Shown: positions 35,229-44,170, numbered from the stretch's first letter. The stretch is DNA of 64,000 nucleotides from CBDCMJ01 sp965218875 (GCA_965218875.1 OZ244707.1:434001-498000); one strand, 5' to 3'. The notes: a model not told the origin generated them from the letters alone. Program-made: numbers and translations.

Positions 35229-35690
35229 ATGGCCATGGTCCAGCTAACCCACGCCGCGTTGGACCCAGAAGGTCTGACGGCCCAGGTGCGAAGGGACACC
35301 AACGGCGCGGTGGTGACCTTCCTGGGCGCCACCAGGGACAACTTCCAGGGGAAACGGGTCCTCAAGCTGGAGTACGAGGCCTTCGAGGAGATGGCCCTGG
35401 CCAAGCTGGAGGAGGTCCGCGGGGAGGTCCGGGCCGAATTTCAGATCGAGGATATCGCCATAGCCCACCGCATCGGCGCCGTGCCCATCGGGGAGATCAG
35501 CCTGGTCATAGCCGTCGCCTCGCCGCACCGAAAAGAGGCTTTCTTGGCTTGTCATCAAGCCGTGGACCGGGTCAAGGAGATCGTCCCCATCTGGAAGAAA
35601 GAGGTATACGAGGACGGGTCCCGGTGGGTTGCCTGCGAGGACCACGAGTTCGAGCCCGAAGGCGCCGCCAGCCACATCCAGCAGAGCTAG
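35229..35690 (+). CDS. moaE: Molybdopterin synthase large subunit
   Basis: Catalytic subunit of 153 residues that converts cyclic pyranopterin monophosphate to molybdopterin using MoaD thiocarboxylate. GAVVTFLGATRDNFQGKRVLKLEYEAFEEMA near 25-57 and IAHRIGAVPIGEISLVIAVASPHRKEAF near 78-105 are diagnostic, and VPIWKKEVYEDGSRWV near 117 has the active-site lysine. The ATG at 35,229 is spaced well from GGAGG overlapping the moaD tail. The stop codon overlaps the convergent radA stop by four bases. Confidence 0.94.
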   Translation: MAMVQLTHAALDPEGLTAQVRRDTNGAVVTFLGATRDNFQGKRVLKLEYEAFEEMALAKLEEVRGEVRAEFQIEDIAIAHRIGAVPIGEISLVIAVASPHRKEAFLACHQAVDRVKEIVPIWKKEVYEDGSRWVACEDHEFEPEGAASHIQQS

Positions 35691-37147
35691 CCGGGAGAGG
35701 TGACTCCCTTCGCCGCGCGGTTCCCAACCCCTTCCCCCGCCCTGCCATTGCCACCGCTCCTGGCGCCACCGAAAGCGGCCCCAAACGCCTGCCGCAGCGT
35801 TCTGGCCGGGACCAGCTCCATACCGGCGGGGGCAGCCAGGCTGTTCATCGCGGTTTCGGGAAGCAGGCACCGGGAGAAGCCAAGCCGGGACGCCTCGCCC
35901 AAGCGCCGCTGGGTTTGGGACACGCTCCTTAGCTCCCCGCTCAGTCCCACCTCCCCGACGGCCGCCAGGCCGGGGTCGAGGGGTGCATTGCGCATACTGG
36001 AGGCCAGGGCCAGCGCCACCGCCAGGTCGGCTGCCGGCTCGCTAATTCTGAAACCGCCGGCCACGTTGACTATGACGTCCTGGCCCGAGAGGTCCAGTCC
36101 GGCCCGGCGGGACACCACGGCGGTCAGCATTATCAGCCGGTTGTGGTCCAGCCCGTTGGCCACCCGGCGCGGCGCGGGCAACTGGGTGGGAGACGTAAGT
36201 CCCTGAACCTCCAGCAGCAAAGCCCGGCTGCCTTCCAATATCGGGGTTACGGCGGCGCCCACGGCCTGGTCGAACCGCTGGGACAGCAGGGCCCGCGACG
36301 GGTCCGGCACGTCGGCCAGTCCCCGGTCCGTCATCTCCAGCACCCCCACCTCGTTGGTGGAGCCGAAACGGTTCTTGCTGGTGCGTACCACCCGGTATTC
36401 GCTAAACTCCTGGGCCTCCAGGTGGGCCACCACGTCCACCATGTGCTCCAGGACCCTGGGCCCGGCCACGGAGCCGTCCTTGGTGACGTGGCCCGCCAGT
36501 ATCAAGGGCGTTTGGCGCTGCTTGGCCCACTGGATCAACCTTAGCCCCGCCTCGCGCACCTGCCCCGCGCTGCCCGGGCTCGAAGTCGATTCGGGGCAGT
36601 ATAGCGTCTGTATGGAGTCCACTATTCCCAGGCCGGGCCGCTGTTCCTCCAGGGCGCTGAGTACTTGGTCCACGCCGGTCTCGGAGAACAAAAATATGCC
36701 CTCCCCGGACAGACCCAGGCGTTGGGCCCGGAGCTTGATCTGCTCCGGGGACTCCTCGCCACTGACGTAGAGGGTACGCCGCCCTTCGGCCCGAGTGGAT
36801 TGAGCGATCTGCAGCAGCAGCGTGGACTTGCCCACCCCGGGCTCACCGGCCAACAGCACTACCGACCCCGCCACCAACCCGCCGCCCAGCGCACGGTTGA
36901 ACTCCTGGGATGGGGTCTGGGTCTTGGGGTGGGTTTCCCAGTCGACCTCGGCAAGCTCCCGCACCAAGGCCCCCCCGGTATCTACCCAGCCGGAACGGGA
37001 GGGATTGGCCCGCTCTGCGGGCTTCTCCAGCAGTGGAAGGGTGGAGCCGCAAACCGCGGAAGGGCAAAACCCCATCCACTTGCTGCTCTCTCGCCCGCAC
37101 TCCCGGCAGGCGAATACGCTCCGAGTCTGTCCTGACGGTGTTGCCAT
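35687..37147 (-). CDS. radA: DNA repair protein RadA
   Basis: RecA-like branch-migration helicase of 486 residues. An N-terminal zinc finger (FACRECGRESSKWMGFCPS) leads to Walker A LLAGEPGVGKSTLLLQIA near 100, then the RadA-specific KNRFG motif (SKNRFGSTNEVG) near 263 and a C-terminal Lon-protease-like domain (GGFRISEPAADLAVALAL, GEVGLSGELR). The finger has two extra residues before its last Cys (CPSAVCG). The C terminus runs into a low-complexity glycine/alanine-rich tail. It is located downstream of clpC with a terminator between them, so it probably has its own promoter. Confidence 0.95.
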   Translation of the reverse strand: MATPSGQTRSVFACRECGRESSKWMGFCPSAVCGSTLPLLEKPAERANPSRSGWVDTGGALVRELAEVDWETHPKTQTPSQEFNRALGGGLVAGSVVLLAGEPGVGKSTLLLQIAQSTRAEGRRTLYVSGEESPEQIKLRAQRLGLSGEGIFLFSETGVDQVLSALEEQRPGLGIVDSIQTLYCPESTSSPGSAGQVREAGLRLIQWAKQRQTPLILAGHVTKDGSVAGPRVLEHMVDVVAHLEAQEFSEYRVVRTSKNRFGSTNEVGVLEMTDRGLADVPDPSRALLSQRFDQAVGAAVTPILEGSRALLLEVQGLTSPTQLPAPRRVANGLDHNRLIMLTAVVSRRAGLDLSGQDVIVNVAGGFRISEPAADLAVALALASSMRNAPLDPGLAAVGEVGLSGELRSVSQTQRRLGEASRLGFSRCLLPETAMNSLAAPAGMELVPARTLRQAFGAAFGGARSGGNGRAGEGVGNRAAKGVTSPG

Positions 37148-37206
37148 CTCCGGCCCCCCAAGTATGCCCTTAAACCCCGAATGAGCGATAGCCGATTATA
37201 ACAACA

Positions 37207-37231
37207 GAAGGCCCCGCGTCGCGGGGCCTTC
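37207..37231 (-). terminator. Hairpin terminator downstream of clpC
   Basis: Eleven-bp stem GAAGGCCCCGC / GCGGGGCCTTC with a three-base loop, 36 bases past the clpC stop. On the minus strand it is followed by TGTTGTTATAAT, only moderately T-rich. The trailing TATAAT may be the -10 box of radA. Confidence 0.7.
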
Positions 37232-37266
37232 CTGTCAGTAACCAAGTGTATCCTGAAACTTGTGCT

Positions 37267-39735
37267 TCAGGCCGGGGCCTCGGCCGGGACCTGGGTACGA
37301 ACGACGATCTTGCCGTCCTCCAGGTCGATCACGGCTGTATCCCCCTCGTTGATGCGGCCGCTCAGAAGTTCGTCGGACAGGGTGTCCTCCACTTCGTTCT
37401 GTATCAGGCGGCGCAGGGGCCGGGCGCCCAGCACCGGATCGAACCCCTTCTCCCCCAGATAGTCGCGGGCCGGGTCGGTCAACTCCAAGGCCACCTGTTT
37501 TTCCTGCAGCTCTTTCCGCACCTGGTCCATCATCAGGTCGACGATTTGCAGGATCTCCGGGCGGTTCAACTGGTGGAACACCACGGTGGCGTCTATGCGG
37601 TTGAGGAACTCGGGACGGAAGAAGCGCTTTACCTCGTCCATCACCTTGTCCTTCATCCGCTGGTAGGAGCTTTCCTCGGTCTGGGCTTCGTCGGACTTGA
37701 TGGTGAAGCCCATGGCGGTCTCGCGCTTGATCAGGTCGGACCCCAGGTTGCTGGTCATGACCAGCACCGAGTTGCGGAAGTCCACCTTGCGGCCCCGGGC
37801 GTCCGTCAACTGCCCCGCGTCGAAGATCTGGAGCAGGATGTTGAATACCTCCGGATGGGCTTTTTCGATTTCGTCCAACAGGACGGCGCAGTAGCTCTTC
37901 CGGCGCACGCCCTCGGTCAACTGACCGCCCTCGTCGTAGCCCACGTATCCCGGGGGGGCGCCGATCAACCGGGCTACCGTGTGGCGCTCCTGGAACTCGG
38001 ACATGTCCAAGCGGATCATGTTGTCCTCGTCGCCGAACATGAACTCGGCCAGGGCGCGCACCAACTCGGTCTTGCCCACTCCCGTGGGGCCCAGGAACAT
38101 GAACACGCCAATGGGACGGCGGGGGTCCTTCAGTCCGGAGCGGGCTCTGCGCACCGACTTAGAGATGTTTATGATGGCTTCGTCCTGGCCGATGATCCTC
38201 TTGTGAATCTCCTCTTCCATGCGGAGCAGGCGTTCGGTCTCTTCCGCCGCCAGGCGGGTCACCGGTATGCCGGTCCACATGCTGACCACTTGGGCGATGT
38301 CGTCCTCCGTGACAGACGGGCGCTCGGCCTCGCGGCCCTCCTGCCACTCCTTTTCCAGGTTGTCCAGGTCCTCGTTGGCGTGAAGCTCCCGGTCCCTCAG
38401 CTCTGCCGCGGCCTCGTACTGCTGGGAGGCGATGGCCTCGTCCTTCTCCTTGCGCACTTCTTCCAGCACGTTCATCGCGTCTTTCAGCGACGACGGGGTA
38501 ACGCTGCCCCGCAGGCGGACCCGGGAGCCGGCTTCGTCGATCAGGTCTATGGCCTTGTCGGGGAGGAACCGGTCCGCGATGAACCGGGCCGCCAGGGTGG
38601 CCGCCGACCTGAGGGCCTCGTCGGTGATGCCTACCTTGTGGTGTTCCTCATAGCGTTCCCGCACGCCCTTGAGGATCTCGACGGTCTCTTCGCTGGAAGG
38701 CTCCTCCACCTTTACCGGCTGCAATCTGCGCTCCAACGCGGGGTCCCTTTCCACGTACTTCCGGTAGTCGTCCTGGGTGGTGGCCCCTATGCACTGCAAC
38801 TCGCCCCGGGCCAGGGAGGGCTTGAGGATGTTGGAAGCGTCGACGGCCCCCTCGGCCGCCCCGGCTCCCACTATAGTGTGAATTTCGTCTATGAACAGAA
38901 CGCAGTTGCCAGAGCTCTTGATTTCCTCGATGACCTTCTTGAGGCGTTCTTCGAACTCGCCTCGGTACTTGGTCCCCGCCACCAGCGCGCCCATGTCAAG
39001 GGTGACCAGGCGTTTTCCCTGGAGGGTTTCGGGCACCTCGCCCTTGGCGATGCGCTGCGCCATCGCCTCCACTATGGCGGTCTTGCCCACGCCGGGCTCG
39101 CCCACCAGCACCGGGTTGTTCTTGGTCCTCCGGCTGAGAATCTGGACCACCCGCTGGATCTCCTGGTCCCGGCCGATGACCGGGTCCAGCTTGTCCGCCC
39201 GGGCGGCTTGGGTCAGGTCTACGCCCAGTTGGTCCAGGGTGGGGGTACGGCTGGCGGTACGGGCGCCGGCGCTGCTGCCACCGCCGCCGCCGGTCTGACT
39301 CAGGATGCGGTGGGTCTCGGCCCGGACTTTGTCCAGGGTCACTCCGAGGCTCTCCAGAACGCCCGCGGCAACCCCTTCTCCCTCTCGCATCAGGCCGATG
39401 AGCAGGTGCTCGGTGCCAATATAGGTGTGGTTCATGCGGCGGGCTTCGTCCACCGCCAACTCCACCACCTTCTTGGCCCGGGGCGTGAGGCCAATATCGC
39501 CCTGGGGCGGCTTTTCTCCGCGGCCGATGATGAACTCCACGGCGGAGCGGACCTTGGCCAGGTCTACGGTGAGGCTGGACAGCACCCGTGCGGCCACGCC
39601 CTCCGACTCTCGCACCAATCCGAGAAGTATGTGCTCAGTGCCGATGTAGTTGTGGTTGAACCGCTGGGCCTCTTCCTGGGCCAGTGACAACACCCGTCTG
39701 GCACGCTCGGAGAACTTTTCGAACCTGCTTCCCAT
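37267..39735 (-). CDS. clpC: ATP-dependent Clp protease ATPase subunit ClpC
   Basis: AAA+ unfoldase of 822 residues. Two N-terminal Clp repeats (RARRVLSLAQEEAQRFNHNYIGTEHILLGL and the homologous copy near 83) are followed by the first AAA+ module with GEPGVGKTAIVEA near 212. The UVR/middle domain has IASQQYEAAAELRDREL near 425. The second AAA+ module has GPTGVGKTELVRAL near 550, and the D2-small domain is FDPVLGARPLRRLIQ near 770. The UVR motif and length separate ClpC from ClpA and ClpB. No mcsA, mcsB or ctsR lies beside it. A promoter at 39,920-39,948 probably drives it. Confidence 0.96.
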   Translation of the reverse strand: MGSRFEKFSERARRVLSLAQEEAQRFNHNYIGTEHILLGLVRESEGVAARVLSSLTVDLAKVRSAVEFIIGRGEKPPQGDIGLTPRAKKVVELAVDEARRMNHTYIGTEHLLIGLMREGEGVAAGVLESLGVTLDKVRAETHRILSQTGGGGGSSAGARTASRTPTLDQLGVDLTQAARADKLDPVIGRDQEIQRVVQILSRRTKNNPVLVGEPGVGKTAIVEAMAQRIAKGEVPETLQGKRLVTLDMGALVAGTKYRGEFEERLKKVIEEIKSSGNCVLFIDEIHTIVGAGAAEGAVDASNILKPSLARGELQCIGATTQDDYRKYVERDPALERRLQPVKVEEPSSEETVEILKGVRERYEEHHKVGITDEALRSAATLAARFIADRFLPDKAIDLIDEAGSRVRLRGSVTPSSLKDAMNVLEEVRKEKDEAIASQQYEAAAELRDRELHANEDLDNLEKEWQEGREAERPSVTEDDIAQVVSMWTGIPVTRLAAEETERLLRMEEEIHKRIIGQDEAIINISKSVRRARSGLKDPRRPIGVFMFLGPTGVGKTELVRALAEFMFGDEDNMIRLDMSEFQERHTVARLIGAPPGYVGYDEGGQLTEGVRRKSYCAVLLDEIEKAHPEVFNILLQIFDAGQLTDARGRKVDFRNSVLVMTSNLGSDLIKRETAMGFTIKSDEAQTEESSYQRMKDKVMDEVKRFFRPEFLNRIDATVVFHQLNRPEILQIVDLMMDQVRKELQEKQVALELTDPARDYLGEKGFDPVLGARPLRRLIQNEVEDTLSDELLSGRINEGDTAVIDLEDGKIVVRTQVPAEAPA

Positions 39736-39919
39736 AGTTCCGCTCCCAGTGGGTGACGGTCTGGGCCGATTACCGTCCCGAGATTCTCTAGACCGAGGTA
39801 GGGTTGCGTCCGCCGGTCTTACAAGGTGACAGTTTCCGCTCTAGACACTGTTTTCGTGGCGGCTGTGCTTGGATGGGGCCGAGAGCCAGCCTGTGAACCA
39901 CCGTAGTCTATAGGACTAA

Positions 39920-39948
39920 ATTGTAGGTGTCCCATTGGGTAATGTAAA
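39920..39948 (-). promoter_or_regulatory. Sigma70-type promoter upstream of clpC
   Basis: On the minus strand TTTACA (39,943-39,948) and TACAAT (39,920-39,925) are separated by 17 bp. The leader to the clpC ATG would be about 180 bases. No CIRCE or CtsR-like operator is apparent. This accounts for the only recognisable element in the 39,736-40,102 gap. Confidence 0.6.
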
Positions 39949-40102
39949 GGTCAAGGGGTGTGCTCTAAAGCCGGGAATTCGACGGTTGGCTGCGTTGGTG
40001 CCTGGGGGTACCGGCCTCCTGGCGTTATCCCGCGACGCGAGCTTGGCCCGAGTAGAGTCCCTGAAATAAGCCGGGAAATCAGCGGGCCGGCGGTATCATT
40101 GC

Positions 40103-40220
40103 CTCCCGGCGGTGACCTATTTTCCCACCCCGTTGCCAGAGCAGTATCGTCGGCGCTGAAGCGTTTCACTACCGTGTTCGAGATGGGAACGGGTGGGGCC
40201 ACTTCGCTAGAACCACCAGG
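40103..40220 (-). rRNA. rrf: 5S ribosomal RNA
   Basis: The minus strand reads CCTGGTGGTTCTAGCGAAGT, then CCACCCGTTCCCATCTCGAACACGG, the universally conserved 5S loop B/C region. It ends with GGGAAAATAGGTCACCGCCGGG, which pairs with the 5' end. The length of about 118 bases is normal. No 16S or 23S gene is in the window, so this 5S copy is unlinked from at least the large rRNAs on this side. Confidence 0.95.
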
Positions 40221-40235
40221 AAGCCAATGAAACCC

Positions 40236-40264
40236 AGTATGCACTATTTTTCACAAGTGCGCAA
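40236..40264 (-). promoter_or_regulatory. Candidate promoter for the 5S rRNA gene
   Basis: Minus-strand TTGCGC (40,259-40,264) and CATACT (40,236-40,241) with a 17-bp spacer, about 16 bases upstream of the rRNA 5' end. A direct repeat of CTTGATAACCC lies just upstream. Confidence 0.45.
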
Positions 40265-40509
40265 GGGGTTATCAAGGGGTTATTCGGTCTTGGCGGGCGG
40301 CAATTCCCCGCGCCGGGGCGCGGGCCCGTCAACCGTATCACCGGCTTGCCGGCAGAGGACGATTTCCCCGGGCCTTGGGGTGGGCTTGGGGCCGCGGTTC
40401 TCGATTGACTTTTGTTTCCCGTTCCGTCAACATTCAGTCACTAGGCACAAGAGGGCTACGGGCAATTCCGGTAAACGCCAGGACCAATCCTGATTGAGAG
40501 GTCGCAGGG

Positions 40510-41646
40510 ATGGGCAGACGGCTTTTCAAGGAGTTAGAGCGGGCTTACGGCTTCGACGAAGTCGCGATTGTTCCCGGCCAGATTACCATCAACCCGGACT
40601 TGACCTCGACCAAGATGACCATAGGAGACTTGGCCCTGGAGGTCCCCGTGTTGGCCTCGGCCATGGACGGGGCTGTCTCCCCCAGGTTTGCCACTCTCAT
40701 GCACCAGATGGGAGGCCTGGGAGTGCTCAACGCCGAGGGACTGTATACCCGTTACGAGGACCCCTACACGGTGCTGGAAGAGATCGTGTCAGCAGACCAG
40801 GCTGACGCGACCCAGTACCTGCAGCAGGTCTACTCCCAGCCCATCCGCGAAGACCTCATAGCCCAGCGGGTCGAAGAAATCCGCGACTCCGGTGCCGTGT
40901 GCGCCGTATCCTTCACCCCCCAGAACACCAAGAGGATGTCTCCGGCGGCCGTGGAGGCGGGGGCCGACATCATAGTCGTCCAGTCGACGGTGACCACCGC
41001 CAGGCACGTGTCCCGCAGCTACCGGGGATTGATCTTCTCCGAACTGATGAAGTCCCTGAAGGTGCCTGTGGTGGTGGGCAACTGCGTCAGCTACGACGTG
41101 GCCCGCGAGTTGATGGAGTCCGGCATCCACGCGGTGCTGGTGGGGGTGGGCCCGGGCGCCGCCTGCACCACCCGCGAGGTGGTGGGCATAGGCGTCCCCC
41201 AGGTGACGGCGACCCTGGAATGCGCCGCCGCCAGGGAGGACTACTTCAAGGAAACGGGGCGCTACGTGGCGGTTATCACCGACGGAGGCCTGCGCACCGG
41301 GGGCGACATCTGCAAGGCCATCGTCAGCGGGGCGGACGCGGTGATGCTGGGCACGCCCTTCGCCCAGGCCGCGGAGGCGCCGGGCCGGGGGTATAACTGG
41401 GGTATGGCCAACGCCCACCCGGAGCTGCCCCGGGGCACTCGCATCAAAGTGGGGACCAGGGGAAGCCTGCAGCAGATACTGTACGGACCCACTTCCGCCA
41501 CCGACGGGACCCAAAACTTGATCGGCGCGCTCCGGGTTGCCATGGGCATGTGCGGGGCCTACACCATCCGGGACATGCACAAGGCCGAGATGGTCATTGC
41601 GCCGGCCATCAAGACGGAAGGCAAGTTTTTCCAGTTCGCCAACTGA
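40510..41646 (+). CDS. guaB3: GuaB3-family IMP dehydrogenase-related protein
   Basis: TIM-barrel protein of 378 residues in the IMPDH/GMP-reductase superfamily, shorter than IMPDH because the CBS pair is absent. DEVAIVPGQITINPDLTSTKMTIGDLALEVPVLASAMD opens it. GVGPGAACTTREVVGIGVPQ near 216 contains the catalytic-loop cysteine, and YVAVITDGGLRTGGDICKAIVSGADAVMLGTPFA near 255 is the phosphate-binding region. The C terminus YTIRDMHKAEMVIAPAI is typical of GuaB3. Such paralogues are common in Actinobacteria and Chloroflexota; some act as GMP reductase-like enzymes. The exact reaction is not certain. Confidence 0.9.
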   Translation: MGRRLFKELERAYGFDEVAIVPGQITINPDLTSTKMTIGDLALEVPVLASAMDGAVSPRFATLMHQMGGLGVLNAEGLYTRYEDPYTVLEEIVSADQADATQYLQQVYSQPIREDLIAQRVEEIRDSGAVCAVSFTPQNTKRMSPAAVEAGADIIVVQSTVTTARHVSRSYRGLIFSELMKSLKVPVVVGNCVSYDVARELMESGIHAVLVGVGPGAACTTREVVGIGVPQVTATLECAAAREDYFKETGRYVAVITDGGLRTGGDICKAIVSGADAVMLGTPFAQAAEAPGRGYNWGMANAHPELPRGTRIKVGTRGSLQQILYGPTSATDGTQNLIGALRVAMGMCGAYTIRDMHKAEMVIAPAIKTEGKFFQFAN

Positions 41647-41798
41647 ACTTGTACCAGCCCCGGTCCGCCGGGCTCTCGCCTATGTTCAAACCCCCGGGGC
41701 AGCCGGCAAGCCTCACACCGCAACGTTCCTGGCCACGCTGCCTTCCCCTGAACTAACGTATCAGGCAAACTGGCAGCATCTCCAATCGGGAGGCCAAC

Positions 41799-42341
41799 AT
41801 GACCGCAGACCTGAAGACGATTCAAATCCTGGACCCGACCGCCGAGGACGTGCCCGAGGAGCTGGGCCTCAGTCCCAAAGTGGCCAGCCTGCAGGGAAAA
41901 GTGGTCGGCCTGCTGGAGAACCGGAAGTACCACGCCGACTCCTTCCTGGAGGAGTTGCAGGAGGTCCTGCTCCGGGACTACGGCGCCGAAAGGGTGGTGT
42001 ACGCCTCCAAGTTCAGCTACAGCGCCCCCTGCGCCCAAGAGACCATAGACGCCCTCGCCGCGGAGTGCGACGTGGTGGTGCACGGGGTCGTCGATTGAGG
42101 CTCTTGCACGGCGTGGGGTCTCCACGACGCGGTTGTCACCGAGTCCAAGGGTGCGCCCTCGGTCAGCGTAATCACCAGCGCGTTCACCCGGGCCGCCCGG
42201 GCGCGCGCTACCGCTCTGGGTATGCCCGGCGCGCGCATAGTGGTGGTCCCCAGTCCCCTGGCCGTCCGCAGCGCGGGCGAGGTCCGGGAGATGGCCCACC
42301 AGTACGCGCCGGAAATAGTGGCCCTGGTGGCGGGCAACTAG
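41799..42341 (+). CDS. UGSC-family selenoprotein (UGA-coded Sec at residue 100)
   Basis: The ATG is preceded by GGGAGGCCAAC. The frame runs 99 codons to TGA at 42,096-42,098, then continues open for another 80 sense codons to TAG at 42,339-42,341. Read through, the junction is HGVVD-U-GSCTAWGLHDA, the U-G-S-C redox motif that defines the UGSC selenoprotein family described from marine metagenomes. Both halves have matching codon use, and a SECIS-like hairpin follows the UGA. The 180-residue protein has alternating strand/helix segments (ERVVYASKFSYSAPC; ARIVVVPSPLAV). Its redox role is inferred; substrate unknown. It lies between guaB3 and a conserved unknown gene. Simple gene callers would wrongly end it at 42,098. 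Confidence 0.92.
42109..42129 (+). promoter_or_regulatory. Bacterial SECIS-like stem-loop
   Basis: Directly downstream of the UGA, CGTGG and CCACG form a 5-bp stem closing a GGUCU loop. The helix is extended by CG/CG across one G-A mismatch. The loop lies 19-23 bases after the UGA, the same position as the GGUCU loop of the E. coli fdhF element bound by SelB. Confidence 0.85.
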
Positions 42342-42480
42342 CGGCATTGGGGCCTGTAGCTCATTTTTATGGCCACCCAATAACCCGTGCTCAGAAAGCC
42401 GCGGCGGGAATGTCCGCGGCCAGTAACTGCGGAGGGCAGCCTGGGAAGAGTCGAAACATTGGCCCCGGAGAGAAGCGGTA

Positions 42481-43551
42481 ATGGCCGCTAATACAACCCT
42501 GCGGGCCCGCCGGGTCGACGTGCCCAACAGCTTCGAGGCGGTGCAGGACTACTGCTGGGAGCAGGGATGGACTGACGGGCTGCCGGTGTCGCCTCCCACC
42601 GAGGACGCGGTGCGCAAGATGCTCTCAGCCTGCCGCCGAGATCCGTCCGAGTCCCTGGGTGTGATCCAGCCCCGCAATGCCCAGGTGATCCTGGAGAAGG
42701 TGGCCATTAACGCGGTGATGGCGGGCTGCCGCCCCCAATACTTCCCCGTAGTGGTCGCAGCGGTGGAAGCGGTGCTTCAGGACGAGTTCAACGTGGCCGG
42801 GGTGTCTTCCACGACCGGCGGAGGCACGCCGGTGGTGATCGTCAACGGCCCGGCGGCCCGGGAGCTGACCGTCAATGGCGATACGGGCTGCTTCGGCCCG
42901 GGCTACCGCGCCAACGCCACCATTGGCCGGGCATTGCGCTTGGTCATTCGCAATCTCGGCGGCTTGGTCCCGGGGGAAATGGACAAAGCCACCCACGCCC
43001 ACCCCGGGCGGTACAGCTTCTGCTTTGCCGAAAACGAGGAGCGCAGCCCCTGGGAGCCCCGGCACGTCCAACTGGGCTACCCCCCCTCGGCCAGCATTGT
43101 GACCGTCATGGGGATACGGGCGGTCTACCACGTGATGGAGACCACGGTGGCCACTGGCTCCGAGGTCCTGCGGACGGTGGTGGGGACCATGACGGCGACG
43201 GGGATTGCCAACTACTATCAGATCGGTAGCGGCTCCCAGATTCTCCTGGTGTTGTGCCCGGAGCACGCCGCGGATATCCACGCCTCGGGACTGTCCAAGT
43301 CCGACGTTAGCCAGTTTGTCTACCAGAATGCACGAATGCCGTTGAAGCGGCTCAAGAACGTAGCCCACTACGGCAACCGCAACTGGCCGCCGTGGATAGA
43401 CCAGGCCGATCCCGAGGCCCTGTTGCCCATCGTCCGCGCGCCGGAGGACGTGGTCGTGGTTACGGCGGGCGGCGACGGCCGGCACTCCGCGTGGCTGGCC
43501 GGTTGGGGCGTAACCCGGATGGCCACCCGGGAGATAGAAACGCCCGTGTAA
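42481..43551 (+). CDS. Conserved unknown protein partnered with the UGSC selenoprotein
   Basis: A 356-residue protein I cannot assign to a named enzyme. It reads FEAVQDYCWEQGWTDGLPVSPPTEDAV near the start. It is rich in conserved-looking turns: CRPQYFPVVVAAVEAVL near 83, GVSSTTGGGTPVVIVNGPAARELTVNGDTGCFGPGYRANATIGRALRLVIRNLGG near 107-160, and HPGRYSFCFAENEERSPWEP near 175. It has at least three cysteines in such positions (near 43, 82 and 138). No signal peptide or membrane helix is present. It follows the selenoprotein by 139 bases on the same strand, and the two probably work together. A catalytic role is plausible but unproven. Confidence 0.75.
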   Translation: MAANTTLRARRVDVPNSFEAVQDYCWEQGWTDGLPVSPPTEDAVRKMLSACRRDPSESLGVIQPRNAQVILEKVAINAVMAGCRPQYFPVVVAAVEAVLQDEFNVAGVSSTTGGGTPVVIVNGPAARELTVNGDTGCFGPGYRANATIGRALRLVIRNLGGLVPGEMDKATHAHPGRYSFCFAENEERSPWEPRHVQLGYPPSASIVTVMGIRAVYHVMETTVATGSEVLRTVVGTMTATGIANYYQIGSGSQILLVLCPEHAADIHASGLSKSDVSQFVYQNARMPLKRLKNVAHYGNRNWPPWIDQADPEALLPIVRAPEDVVVVTAGGDGRHSAWLAGWGVTRMATREIETPV

Positions 43552-43727
43552 CCCGCGGTCCGCCCGGCCCTTGCCCGTCCGCCCCTTCAGTCCCATGGCC
43601 CCTCGGCAATTACCGTTCCACCTTTGCAGCTTGCACGAAGGCCTCGCCCTCCGCGGGGCCGTGGGGCAGCCGGTTTGAACGGTTTCGTTCATCCCGCGTA
43701 TGTTTGATGGATATGTCTCCGTAACTG

Positions 43728-43757
43728 TTGACGAATCATGGCTAACGAGGCTACAAT
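43728..43757 (+). promoter_or_regulatory. Sigma70-type promoter for the small zinc-ribbon-like gene
   Basis: TTGACG at 43,728-43,733 and TACAAT at 43,752-43,757 with an 18-bp spacer, about 30 bases before the ATG at 43,787. Confidence 0.7.
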
Positions 43758-43786
43758 TATCGTAAAGTCAACAGAGGTCTATTCGG

Positions 43787-44053
43787 ATGGCACAGCAGAC
43801 CGCGCTTCCAGAATCCGTCGTCGTGGACGACTCCGCCCAGTGCATGCATCACTGGGTCATACAACCCGCCACCGGTCCACTGAGTCCGGGGACGTGCGTG
43901 ATTTGCGGAGAGGGCAGGGACTTCAAGAACTACGTAGAGGGCGCGGCATGGGGTGACTCCAAGCTATCGGGCCGCTCTCGGACCGAAGCGGCCGGCGCGC
44001 TGGCCAACGCGGTGGCAGGCCAGTCTGAAAGCTATGGCTGGGAGGATGAGTAG
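43787..44053 (+). CDS. Small zinc-ribbon-like protein of unknown function
   Basis: An 88-residue protein with SAQCMHHWVIQPATGPLSPGTCVICGEGRDFKN. A C-x2-H pair and a C-x2-C pair are spaced like a compact zinc-binding knuckle. The C-terminal half is polar and probably flexible (SRTEAAGALANAVAG). Its ATG is followed by good coding bias, and it has its own promoter and a downstream terminator, so it looks like an independently regulated gene. Similar small proteins occur in Chloroflexota. DNA, RNA or protein binding is possible; no function can be assigned. Confidence 0.72.
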   Translation: MAQQTALPESVVVDDSAQCMHHWVIQPATGPLSPGTCVICGEGRDFKNYVEGAAWGDSKLSGRSRTEAAGALANAVAGQSESYGWEDE

Positions 44054-44170
44054 GCCGCGTTCCATCCGATGAGTTGGGACGCTGCGGCCGCGGCCAGCGG
44101 CGCCCTCAGTTGCGGTTGCCGCTCCGGCTAAAGCAGGGACCCATCCCTTCGGCAGTCCGGCCTGCCAATA

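Noticed and set aside
37246..39687. 813-codon plus-strand frame opposite clpC
   Set aside because: Antisense shadow of clpC created by high GC; no recognisable domain or ribosome site.
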